The position numbers and the translations under genes were made by a program. A DNA stretch of 64,000 bases from Caccoplasma sp905210875 (lineage in GTDB: Bacteria > Bacteroidota > Bacteroidia > Bacteroidales > UBA11471), in the NCBI GenBank assembly GCA_963931635.1, contig OZ007034.1, positions 1,860,001 to 1,924,000 on the forward strand. Direction: 5' to 3'. The notes beneath the pieces were generated by a model. It searched no databases and was not told the origin of the DNA. It worked only from the letters and a program-made list of their open reading frames with translations. Below, one piece after another: positions 1 to 7,277 of this stretch (position 1 is the first letter of the stretch; each line of letters opens with the position of its first letter).

Positions 1-243
1 TTTACCGACCACGACCGGCAGATTGGACAGACCGGTGTTACCGTCCACCCCAAGCTCTATATTGCCTGCGGTATATCGGGGCAGATACAGCACATCGCCG
101 GTATGCAGGACAGTTCGATTATCATATCGGTCAACAGCGACCCCAACGCACCCATCAATACCATTGCCGACTATGTCATTACCGGAACCGTCGAGGAGGT
201 ATTGCCCAAAATGATAAAGTATTACAAGAAAAACAGCAAATAA
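1..243 (+). CDS. etfA: Electron transfer flavoprotein alpha subunit, C-terminal part
   Basis: Open from the window edge in frame 1 and ending with TAA; 80 residues are visible. The sequence has the FAD-binding end of EtfA: a Gln-Ile-Gly-Gln-Thr-Gly segment, then a His-Pro-Lys-Leu-Tyr-Ile-Ala-Cys-Gly-Ile-Ser-Gly block and the Asn-Ser-Asp-Pro-Asn-Ala-Pro-Ile motif typical of the family's flavin domain. EtfAB accepts electrons from acyl-CoA dehydrogenases. An acyl-CoA dehydrogenase starts 9 bases downstream on the same strand, so the two are almost certainly co-transcribed. The N-terminal part lies outside the window. Confidence 0.93.
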   Translation, partial: FTDHDRQIGQTGVTVHPKLYIACGISGQIQHIAGMQDSSIIISVNSDPNAPINTIADYVITGTVEEVLPKMIKYYKKNSK

Positions 244-252
244 CCGAGGATT

Positions 253-1959
253 ATGGCCAATTTTTATACCGATAACAGTGATTTGAAACATCACTTGACC
301 CACCCGCTCATGCAGCGGATTGTGGCTCTGAAAGAACGCGAATATGCCGATGCCCGGAAATACGACTACGCTCCCGTCGATTATGAAGACGCCATGGACA
401 GTTACGAGAAGGTGCTCGAAATTGCCGGCGAAATCTGTGGCGATATCGTTGCCCCCAATGCCGAGAGCGTCGACCACGAAGGACCCCATGTGGTCGATGG
501 TCATGTCGTGTACGCCGCCGGTACGGCCCGTAACCTCGACGCCTTGGTAAAAGCCGGTCTCATGGGAATCTCCCTGCCCCGCCGCTACGGAGGTCTCAAT
601 TTCTCGCTCGTTCCCTATATCATGGCTGCCGACATGGTGAGCCGCGCCGATGCCGGATTTGTCAACATCTGGGGCTTGCAGGATTGTGCTGAGACCATAT
701 ATGAGTTTGCCAGTGAAGGCCAGAAACAGCGCTACTTGCCTCGCGTATGCGCCGGCGAGACCATGGCGATGGACCTCACCGAGCCCGATGCCGGTTCCGA
801 CCTGCAATCGGTCATGCTCAAAGCTACATACAGCGAAGCCGACGGTTGCTGGTACCTCAACGGTGTGAAACGTTTCATCACCAATGGCGACGGACACATC
901 TCTCTGGTACTTGCCCGTTCCGAAGAAGGCACGAAAGACGGCCGTGGCCTGTCGATGTTTATCTACGACAAAAACGATGGCGGAGTTACCGTGCGCCGCA
1001 TCGAAAACAAGATGGGTATCAAAGGCTCTCCTACCTGTGAGTTGGTATTCCGTAATGCCAAGGCCGAGCTCTGTGGCGACCGCAAGATGGGTCTTATCAA
1101 GTATGTAATGGCATTGATGAACGGTGCCCGTCTCGGCATTGCCGCTCAGTCGGTAGGTGTTTCCGAGGCAGCCTATCGCGAAGCTCTCGCTTATGCCCGC
1201 GAACGTCGCCAGTTTGGTAAAGCCATCATCGAGTTCCCCGCCGTGTCGGAGATGCTTTCGCTCATGAAGGCCAAACTCGATGCATCGCGTTCGTTGCTTT
1301 ACGAGACCACCCGTTTTGTCGATATGTACAAGACGCTCGAAGACATCTCCAAAGAGCGTAAACTCGAAAAGGAGGAGCGCGACGAGATGAAGCGTTACCA
1401 GAAGCAGGCCGATGCCTTCACCCCCATGGCCAAAGGTATGGGCAGCGAATTCTGTAACCAGAATGCCTACGACTGTGTGCAGATACATGGCGGCTCGGGC
1501 TTTATGAAAGACTATGCCTGCGAGCGCATCTACCGTGATGCCCGCATCACCTCGATATATGAGGGAACCACTCAGTTGCAGGTGGTGGCAGCCATACGCC
1601 ACGTTACCACCGGTACCTATCTCCACATGATGCACTACTATGAGGAGCAGGAGGTATCGGGCGACTTGCAACCGTTGCGTGCCCGCCTTAAAGAACTCAC
1701 CGCTCTTTACGAAGAGGCTGTCGAGAAAGTTACCGCTACGAAAGACAACGACTATATCGACTTCCATGCCCGTCGCATGGTCGAGATGGCCGGACACATC
1801 ATCATGGCCCATCTGCTCATACTCGATACCGAACGTAACGAGTCGTTCCGCACATCGACCGAGGTCTACACCCGTTATGCCGAAGCCGAAGTGCGCAAGA
1901 ATGCCGCCTTTATCCAGTCGTTCGATATCAACGATATGACCTACTACCGTCGCGACTAA
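253..1959 (+). CDS. Acyl-CoA dehydrogenase
   Basis: 568 residues, longer than the usual 380-residue enzyme because of a C-terminal helical extension found in the large acyl-CoA dehydrogenase subgroup. Family signatures are clear: the FAD-contact segment with Thr-Glu-Pro-Asp-Ala-Gly-Ser-Asp, the Lys-Arg-Phe-Ile-Thr-Asn-Gly segment, and the C-terminal Ile-His-Gly-Gly-Ser-Gly and Ile-Tyr-Glu-Gly-Thr-Thr-Gln motifs. The Glu of the last motif (about residue 437) is the expected catalytic base. It oxidises an acyl-CoA to the enoyl-CoA and passes electrons to Etf, whose alpha subunit gene lies directly upstream. The chain length of the substrate cannot be told from sequence. A strong terminator follows. 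Confidence 0.93.
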   Translation: MANFYTDNSDLKHHLTHPLMQRIVALKEREYADARKYDYAPVDYEDAMDSYEKVLEIAGEICGDIVAPNAESVDHEGPHVVDGHVVYAAGTARNLDALVKAGLMGISLPRRYGGLNFSLVPYIMAADMVSRADAGFVNIWGLQDCAETIYEFASEGQKQRYLPRVCAGETMAMDLTEPDAGSDLQSVMLKATYSEADGCWYLNGVKRFITNGDGHISLVLARSEEGTKDGRGLSMFIYDKNDGGVTVRRIENKMGIKGSPTCELVFRNAKAELCGDRKMGLIKYVMALMNGARLGIAAQSVGVSEAAYREALAYARERRQFGKAIIEFPAVSEMLSLMKAKLDASRSLLYETTRFVDMYKTLEDISKERKLEKEERDEMKRYQKQADAFTPMAKGMGSEFCNQNAYDCVQIHGGSGFMKDYACERIYRDARITSIYEGTTQLQVVAAIRHVTTGTYLHMMHYYEEQEVSGDLQPLRARLKELTALYEEAVEKVTATKDNDYIDFHARRMVEMAGHIIMAHLLILDTERNESFRTSTEVYTRYAEAEVRKNAAFIQSFDINDMTYYRRD

Positions 1960-1986
1960 AAATCGAGTAGTGTGATACCTTAAAAG

Positions 1987-2019
1987 ACAAACGCCCGACA
2001 ATGAAAGTCGGGCGTTTGT
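1987..2019. terminator. Bidirectional hairpin terminator
   Basis: Perfect 13-bp inverted repeat (left arm 1987-1999, right arm 2007-2019, 7-base loop) with an A-rich left flank and T-rich right flank. It sits between the convergent acyl-CoA dehydrogenase and beta-barrel genes and can serve both. Confidence 0.85.
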
Positions 2020-2032
2020 TATTATATTATGA

Positions 2033-2608
2033 TTAAAATTCTACTCCTATGCGTAAGGAAGGACCGTGGTGGTGGAGTTTTCTCGTGTAAGAATCGTAGA
2101 AGTAAAAACTTCCGTTTCGATAGTGGTAATATTTTTCTTCATGAACACACTGTTGATAATTATACCCGATGCTCATATTCATAGTCAAGTTTGGGGAGAT
2201 TTTCAGTCGGGCACCAAATGCAGTCAGATTAACGTAATATCCGGGATTTAACTTATCAGAACTCTTTTTGCCCAGTGCATAACCTGCTTTTAACCCGAAG
2301 AATGGGGTAAATTTCCGATCTGAAATGTTGACTCGAAAATCGACAAAGAGGGGCAAAAACCATCTTTTGCCCATTTCGTGATATTCGCAGCCCAACCCTG
2401 CACCTACGAAAAGGTGGGTATTGATTTGGTATCCGTGGGTGGTGCTTATTGCACCTGTTCCTCTGGGGTTATAGAATCCCAGGTTGAAAGATGTCCCCAA
2501 TTCGACGAAACCTCGGTATTTGTTATTTTTTTCTGTATTGTCCTCTGCTTGAACAGCTATTGGTGCTGCCAATAAAAGTATCAGTAAAGCAAGAATATAC
2601 TTTTTCAT
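2033..2608 (-). CDS. Small outer-membrane beta-barrel protein (hypothetical)
   Basis: 191 residues. A signal peptide is obvious (Met-Lys-Lys start, hydrophobic core to about residue 18, Ala-Gln-Ala cut site around 19-21). The rest alternates polar and aromatic residues as in an eight-strand barrel and ends in Glu-Phe, the aromatic C-terminus used by outer-membrane barrels. No specific family was recognised. It lies 52 bases downstream of the CotH-family lipoprotein gene on the same strand, so the pair probably forms an operon read from a -7 box at 3990-3997. A fragment of a close homologue lies on the other strand at 4094-4264. Confidence 0.75.
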   Translation of the reverse strand: MKKYILALLILLLAAPIAVQAEDNTEKNNKYRGFVELGTSFNLGFYNPRGTGAISTTHGYQINTHLFVGAGLGCEYHEMGKRWFLPLFVDFRVNISDRKFTPFFGLKAGYALGKKSSDKLNPGYYVNLTAFGARLKISPNLTMNMSIGYNYQQCVHEEKYYHYRNGSFYFYDSYTRKLHHHGPSLRIGVEF

Positions 2609-2660
2609 ATGTATTGGCCTTTGGTTTTATGTTTTTATAGAATCAATTGTTCAGGAAGCC

Positions 2661-3902
2661 TTAGTTAGACCATTCGCTATTCAAGAAATTTATGCGATTT
2701 TGCAAAACTTCTGTGAGCCATCTTTTTTTGTCTTCTGAGTTACCTTTGTTATATTGCGGCCAGCGTTTTGCATCGCATTTGTCTGCTTCGGCACAACGTT
2801 GAGCCATCTCTGCGATAAAAGCGTATATAGGTTCGTACTTGGAGGGATAGAACTCGTTCCATACTTTGCGTATATATTCTTGAAAACGGGGGTATTTGGC
2901 GATTTCTTTAATCCAACAACGAGGCCTTTTACCTTTTTCGTAGAAGAAGTTGCGATCACCGCCTTCGAATGAATTGCCAAAGTCCCATAGAGGGCCGAAT
3001 ATCCATTTGGAGTCATTCCCCCTGTTTTTATAGAAATAAGAACTTCCCGCAAAAGCGTCGCCGTTGCAAAAAATTTCTTGTATGATATAATATCGGGTGA
3101 GGGCATCGATGTCGATATATTTTTCCCATAAGGTGGAGTTTTTATCGTCTTCGTACACGGCATCGTCTATGGCTTTCATTTGCTGGCGCAGATAAGCCTC
3201 TTGTTCTTCCGAGAGAGTTTCGGGACTTTTGTGGGTGATGTGCATGGTATACCCGCTACCATTGACAAATTTTATTTGATCGGGGTCGTCGTAGTTATCT
3301 ATTTCGAGCAGCCAACCACCGGTAATTTCGTCTGCGTTTGTACAGTTGTCGTCTTGCTCTGTGATGTCTACTCGTTTGTCATCGACACGTATATTTTCTA
3401 CGAGAAAATAGAGCCCTTTATATTCATTGTTTATGACCACTTCTATGGGTTCTGCTTCTGGTGTCCATGCTAAACCTATTTCTTTGCCGAGTTTGAAGGC
3501 CGCCGTTTCGGTCAAGTACTGGCTGTATGCACCCACATGGGCTAGAAGTACAAAATGTTTGCTTTTATTCATTCCCAAAAGAGCGGCTTTGCTCCCCAAT
3601 TTCAAACGATATGGTTTTTTATCTTTTTTCCAAGAGAAGTTTCCGCGTCCGCGAATCTCCATTGGGAGTTGTTCGGCTTCGCTACCTATTGGTTCGTATT
3701 CGTCGAGATCGAATGTTTCGAGGTAATAGGTGGCGTTGATATATTCTTCTTTCGAGACAATGGGTTTGTTTTCTTCCGTGTTGATAAACAATACAGGAAG
3801 GGTGCGTGAATAGGTACAATTTGCGATGTCAATTTTTACATCTTCTTCTGAGCAACCAATGACGGTTATTGAAAGGAGTACGAGATATGCAAGTCTTTTC
3901 AT
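2661..3902 (-). CDS. CotH-kinase-family lipoprotein
   Basis: 413 residues from the ATG at 3902. That start gives a proper lipoprotein signal (Met-Lys-Arg, hydrophobic core, Val-Ile-Gly-Cys), while a start at 3938 would put 12 extra residues in front of it. Family features of CotH are visible: the Arg-Gly-Arg-Gly-Asn-Phe-Ser-Trp segment followed by Lys-Pro-Tyr-Arg-Leu-Lys, the Gly-Leu-Tyr-Phe-Leu-Val-Glu segment, and the late Pro-Leu-Trp-Asp-Phe-Gly-Asn-Ser motif carrying the probable metal-binding Asp. CotH proteins are atypical protein kinases in spore formers; the role of surface-anchored Bacteroidota members is unknown. A TATCTTTG box on this strand (3990-3997) is a likely promoter element. 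The barrel gene follows 52 bases downstream. Confidence 0.85.
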   Translation of the reverse strand: MKRLAYLVLLSITVIGCSEEDVKIDIANCTYSRTLPVLFINTEENKPIVSKEEYINATYYLETFDLDEYEPIGSEAEQLPMEIRGRGNFSWKKDKKPYRLKLGSKAALLGMNKSKHFVLLAHVGAYSQYLTETAAFKLGKEIGLAWTPEAEPIEVVINNEYKGLYFLVENIRVDDKRVDITEQDDNCTNADEITGGWLLEIDNYDDPDQIKFVNGSGYTMHITHKSPETLSEEQEAYLRQQMKAIDDAVYEDDKNSTLWEKYIDIDALTRYYIIQEIFCNGDAFAGSSYFYKNRGNDSKWIFGPLWDFGNSFEGGDRNFFYEKGKRPRCWIKEIAKYPRFQEYIRKVWNEFYPSKYEPIYAFIAEMAQRCAEADKCDAKRWPQYNKGNSEDKKRWLTEVLQNRINFLNSEWSN

Positions 3903-4046
3903 AAGCATAGAATGTGTGATGTTATATTTGGTAAACATATGAGAATAGGAACTGTATTTGTAAGCGTAGCTATTTTTTATGATTTATGGCAAAGATAAAC
4001 GAAAATAAAAAGTAGGTGCTTAGAAGTGAACCTTTGGAACAAAGAA

Positions 4047-4080
4047 ACAGACCACCCGAAATAAGAATCGAAAGGTCTGT
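4047..4080. repeat. Short inverted repeat, 7-bp arms
   Basis: Arms 4047-4053 and 4074-4080 are exact complements with a 20-base loop. It lies in the 436-base stretch between the CotH gene and valS, just upstream of the broken barrel fragment. Too weak to call a terminator; it might mark an old junction. Apart from this, the stretch holds the CotH -7 box, the gene remnant and the valS terminator. Confidence 0.3.
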
Positions 4081-4093
4081 CGCAAAAAGTTAA

Positions 4094-4264
4094 GATATCC
4101 CGACATTTGGTGTACGTTTTATACTATCCCCGACATTTGCTATGAATTTGGCTTTGGGTTATAATATGCAACAACAGTGTGAATACTTTTATGATTCGCG
4201 AATTTCTTATGAAGCAAGATTTTACCGACATGCTCTTTCTTTACGATTAGGGTTTGAGTTTTAA
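4094..4264 (+). pseudogene. 3' remnant of a beta-barrel gene homologous to the one at 2033-2608
   Basis: Reading from 4094 after an in-frame TAA at 4091-4093 gives 56 residues ending at TAA 4262-4264. The fragment lines up with the last third of the 191-residue barrel protein: Phe-Gly-Val-Arg against Phe-Gly-Ala-Arg, Ser-Pro then Met-Asn, Leu-Gly-Tyr-Asn against Ile-Gly-Tyr-Asn followed by Gln-Gln, and at the end Leu-Ser-Leu-Arg-Leu-Gly-Phe-Glu-Phe against Pro-Ser-Leu-Arg-Ile-Gly-Val-Glu-Phe. No signal peptide or N-terminal strands are found upstream, so the 5' two thirds are gone. It lies on the opposite strand from the intact copy, on the far side of the CotH gene. It is an inference that it is dead rather than a tiny expressed peptide. 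Confidence 0.75.
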
Positions 4265-4282
4265 GTTTTATATTGAAGTATA

Positions 4283-4326
4283 ATAAAGCAAAAAGCCCGC
4301 CAGTTTTGGCGGGCTTTTTGCTTTAT
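4283..4326. terminator. Bidirectional hairpin terminator downstream of valS
   Basis: Perfect 20-bp inverted repeat (4283-4302 and 4307-4326) around a GTTT loop, GC-rich at its tip and A/T-rich at its base so that both strands get a U-run. It ends valS transcription and could also end transcription of the barrel remnant. Confidence 0.9.
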
Positions 4327-4339
4327 GGAGGGTCGGAAA

Positions 4340-6964
4340 TTATTTTTTGAGGGCGGCGATGCTCTCTTCGAGCGACTTGATTTTGCTCTCGGCATCGGCC
4401 TGTTTCTTACGCTCCATCTCCACTACTTTGGCGGGGGCGTTGTTGACGAAGCGTTCGTTGCCCAGCTTGGCCAGTACCGAACGCAAGAAACCTTGCTGGT
4501 AATTCAACTCCTCTTCGAGCTTCTTTATCTCGGCTTCCACGTCGATGTTGTTGCCCAGCGGTACGGCATACTCGGTGGTTCCTACCATGAACGAAACGGC
4601 GGTGGCATCTTTTGCCGTCACTGTCTCTATGGCCGAGAGGTTGCCCAGTTTGGTGATGATGGCATCGCAGCGGTTATCGTGCGAGCCGACAGCTTGCAGG
4701 GTCAGCGGTTCCTTGTTGGGAATGTTTTTCTGCAACCGTACAGTGCGCACACCGGCGATGATTTCTTTGGCTCTCTCGATGGCGGCAAGCAGGTCGCTGT
4801 CGATGGTACCCGCAGCGGGGATTTGTTCTATCATGATGCTTTCGCCCTCTTTGCGGTCATAGAGGTGTTGCCACAACTCTTCGGTGATGAAGGGCATGAA
4901 GGGGTGGAGCAGTTTGAGCAGCGCGTCGAAGAATCCGAGGGTAGCGTCGTAACTCTTGCGGTCGATGGGTTGTTGGTAGCCCGGTTTTATCATTTCGAGA
5001 TACCACGAGGAGAACTCGTCCCAGAAAAGTTTGTACACAGCCATCAGGGCTTCGGAGATACGGTATTTGGTGAAGAGATCGGCCATTTCGGCGTTGACCC
5101 GGTTGAGCATGGAGGCAAACCATTCGGTGGCGATGCGGGCCGACTCGGGCTGCGGCAGGTTGTCGTCGACCGTCCAGCCTTTGACCAGACGGAAAGCGTT
5201 CCATATCTTGTTGTTGAAGTTGCGGCCTTGCTCACACAGGGCATCGTCGAAGAGTATGTCGTTTCCGGCCGGTGCCGAGAGCATCATGCCCATGCGCACA
5301 CCGTCGGCTCCGTATCGGTCGATGAGTTCGATGGGGTCGGGCGAGTTGCCGAGCGACTTCGACATCTTGCGGCCTATCTTGTCGCGCACGATACCCGTGA
5401 AGTAGACGTTCTTGAAGGGCATTTGGCCTTCGTATTCGTAACCGGCCATAATCATGCGGGCCACCCAGAAGAAGATGATGTCGGGACCGGTAACGAGGTC
5501 GGTCGTGGGGTAGTAGTAGCGTATCTCTTCGTTGCCGGGGTTGTTGATGCCGTCGAAGAGGGAGATGGGCCACAACCACGATGAGAACCACGTGTCGAGG
5601 CAGTCTTCGTCCTGACGCAGGTCGTCGAGTGTGAGGGCAGCGTTGCCACTCTTCTCGCGGGCCAGTTTCAGAGCCTCTTCGGCAGTTTCGGCTACGACAT
5701 AACCGCCTTCGGGCAGGAAGTAGGCCGGTATGCGGTGTCCCCACCACAGTTGGCGCGAGATACACCAGTCTTTGATGTTCTCCATCCAGTGACGGTAGGT
5801 ATTTTTGTATTTGGCGGGGTAGAACTTGATGTCGTCGTCCATAACCGGTTTGAGGGCGATTTGGGCGAGGTGTTCCATTTTGAGGAACCATTGCATCGAA
5901 AGTTTGGGCTCGATAACGACGTTGGTACGTTCGGAGTATCCCACCTTGTTGTTATAGTCTTCGACCTTTTCGAGCAGACCGGCCTTTTCGAGGTCTATGG
6001 CAATTTGCCGGCGCACGTCGAAGCGGTCTTGGCCCACATACATGCCGCCGGCTTCGCTGATGGTGCCGTTGTCGTTGAAAATATCGATGACCGGCAGGTT
6101 GTATTTCTCGCCCAGCATATAGTCGTTGACATCGTGGGCGGGGGTTACTTTCAGACAGCCGGTACCGAATTCGATGTCGACATAGTCGTCCATGATGATG
6201 GGCACGGAGCGGCCTACCAGAGGTACGATGACCCGTTTGCCTTTGAGGTAGCCGTAGCGCGGGTCGTTGGGGTTGACGCACACGGCCGTATCGCCCAATA
6301 TGGTTTCGGGACGGGTGGTGGCCACGATGATGTATTTGTCGGCCTCACCCTCTATCATGTAGCGCAGGTAGTAGAGCTTGCTGTGTTCTTCTTTATAGAT
6401 AACCTCTTCGTCGGAGAGGGCGGTGAGTGCTTTCGGGTCCCAGTTTACCATGCGCACGCCGCGGTAGATGAGTCCCTTGTTGAAAAGGTCGACAAATACC
6501 TTGATGACGCTGCGGCTGCGGGTCTCGTCCATGGTGAAGGAGGTGCGGTCCCAGTCGCATGAGGCACCTAGGCGGCGCAGCTGTTTCAGAATGATGCCGC
6601 CGTGCGTCTCGGTCCAGTCCCAGGCGTGTTTGAGAAATTCCTCACGGGTGAGGTCGCTCTTCTTGATACCTTGCGAAGCCAACTTGTTCACCACCTTGGC
6701 CTCGGTGGCAATCGATGCGTGGTCGGTACCCGGTACCCAGCAGGCATTCTTGCCGGTCATGCGGGCGCGGCGCACGAGAATGTCCTGTATGGTGTTGTTG
6801 AGCATGTGTCCCATGTGCAGCACACCCGTAACATTGGGTGGCGGGATAACAATCGTATAGGGTTCGCGACCATCGGGTTTCGACTTGAAATAGCCGTTTT
6901 TCAGCCAGTATTCATACCACTTGCCTTCGACATCGGCCGGGTTGTACTTCGTTGCAATATCCAT
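4340..6964 (-). CDS. valS: Valine--tRNA ligase
   Basis: 874 residues from the ATG at 6964, which begins Met-Asp-Ile-Ala-Thr-Lys-Tyr-Asn-Pro, a normal ValRS start. An upstream start at 7006 would place codons across the promoter and is not supported. Class I signatures: His-Met-Gly-His at residues 50-53 after Pro-Pro-Pro-Asn-Val-Thr-Gly, and Lys-Met-Ser-Lys-Ser at about 530. The editing domain, the anticodon-binding domain and the C-terminal coiled-coil arm (from Glu-Ala-Glu-Ile-Lys-Lys on) are all present. It charges tRNA-Val in the cytosol. Single-gene unit with its own promoter and a strong terminator. Confidence 0.97.
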   Translation of the reverse strand: MDIATKYNPADVEGKWYEYWLKNGYFKSKPDGREPYTIVIPPPNVTGVLHMGHMLNNTIQDILVRRARMTGKNACWVPGTDHASIATEAKVVNKLASQGIKKSDLTREEFLKHAWDWTETHGGIILKQLRRLGASCDWDRTSFTMDETRSRSVIKVFVDLFNKGLIYRGVRMVNWDPKALTALSDEEVIYKEEHSKLYYLRYMIEGEADKYIIVATTRPETILGDTAVCVNPNDPRYGYLKGKRVIVPLVGRSVPIIMDDYVDIEFGTGCLKVTPAHDVNDYMLGEKYNLPVIDIFNDNGTISEAGGMYVGQDRFDVRRQIAIDLEKAGLLEKVEDYNNKVGYSERTNVVIEPKLSMQWFLKMEHLAQIALKPVMDDDIKFYPAKYKNTYRHWMENIKDWCISRQLWWGHRIPAYFLPEGGYVVAETAEEALKLAREKSGNAALTLDDLRQDEDCLDTWFSSWLWPISLFDGINNPGNEEIRYYYPTTDLVTGPDIIFFWVARMIMAGYEYEGQMPFKNVYFTGIVRDKIGRKMSKSLGNSPDPIELIDRYGADGVRMGMMLSAPAGNDILFDDALCEQGRNFNNKIWNAFRLVKGWTVDDNLPQPESARIATEWFASMLNRVNAEMADLFTKYRISEALMAVYKLFWDEFSSWYLEMIKPGYQQPIDRKSYDATLGFFDALLKLLHPFMPFITEELWQHLYDRKEGESIMIEQIPAAGTIDSDLLAAIERAKEIIAGVRTVRLQKNIPNKEPLTLQAVGSHDNRCDAIITKLGNLSAIETVTAKDATAVSFMVGTTEYAVPLGNNIDVEAEIKKLEEELNYQQGFLRSVLAKLGNERFVNNAPAKVVEMERKKQADAESKIKSLEESIAALKK

Positions 6965-6992
6965 TGTCTTGCGTTTCTTAAAAATTTGTTTG

Positions 6993-7024
6993 CAAAGATA
7001 ATGCAAGGAGCCGGCAATGCCAAA
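6993..7024 (-). promoter_or_regulatory. Bacteroidota-type promoter of valS
   Basis: On the minus strand a TTTG (-33, complement 7021-7024) is followed after 20 bases by TATCTTTG (-7, complement 6993-7000), matching the sigma-A consensus TTTG/TAnnTTTG. The valS ATG is 28 bases downstream. A second -7-like TACTTTTG lies farther up (7068-7075) without a good -33 partner. The rest of the 313-base gap to the GH95 gene holds only that gene's promoter. Confidence 0.7.
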
Positions 7025-7219
7025 CTATCGTTGGTGCCTTTGCCGGAGACTTCTGATTATCCGGTTGCAAAAGTAGTTAAAAAACAGCAAATCCGAAACC
7101 GAAACGACCATACGATTTTGAAACTTTCCGGCTTTTTGTATGGCTGTCGGCTGTACATTTTTTTCTGGACAGAGCTTCTGTGTAGAAATGTTGCAAAGTC
7201 GTGTATTTTTTGACCGATG

Positions 7220-7251
7220 TTTGGCCACTCTGTTTTTATAGGGTACATTTG
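7220..7251 (+). promoter_or_regulatory. Bacteroidota-type promoter of the GH95 gene
   Basis: TTTG at 7220-7223, 20-base spacer, TACATTTG at 7244-7251. The start codon is at 7278, leaving a very short 5' leader of about 20 bases. Confidence 0.65.
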
Positions 7252-7277
7252 TATACAAACATGAAAAACGATCAGAT

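Noticed and set aside
4099..4140. Repeated CCGACATTTG motif, at first taken for an insertion-sequence end
   Set aside because: Both copies fall in frame within the barrel remnant and encode a repeated Pro-Thr-Phe, so coding explains them.
4325..5584. Long plus-strand ORF (419 codons) opposite valS
   Set aside because: It mirrors valS codons; composition has no signal or family features, and valS is certain.
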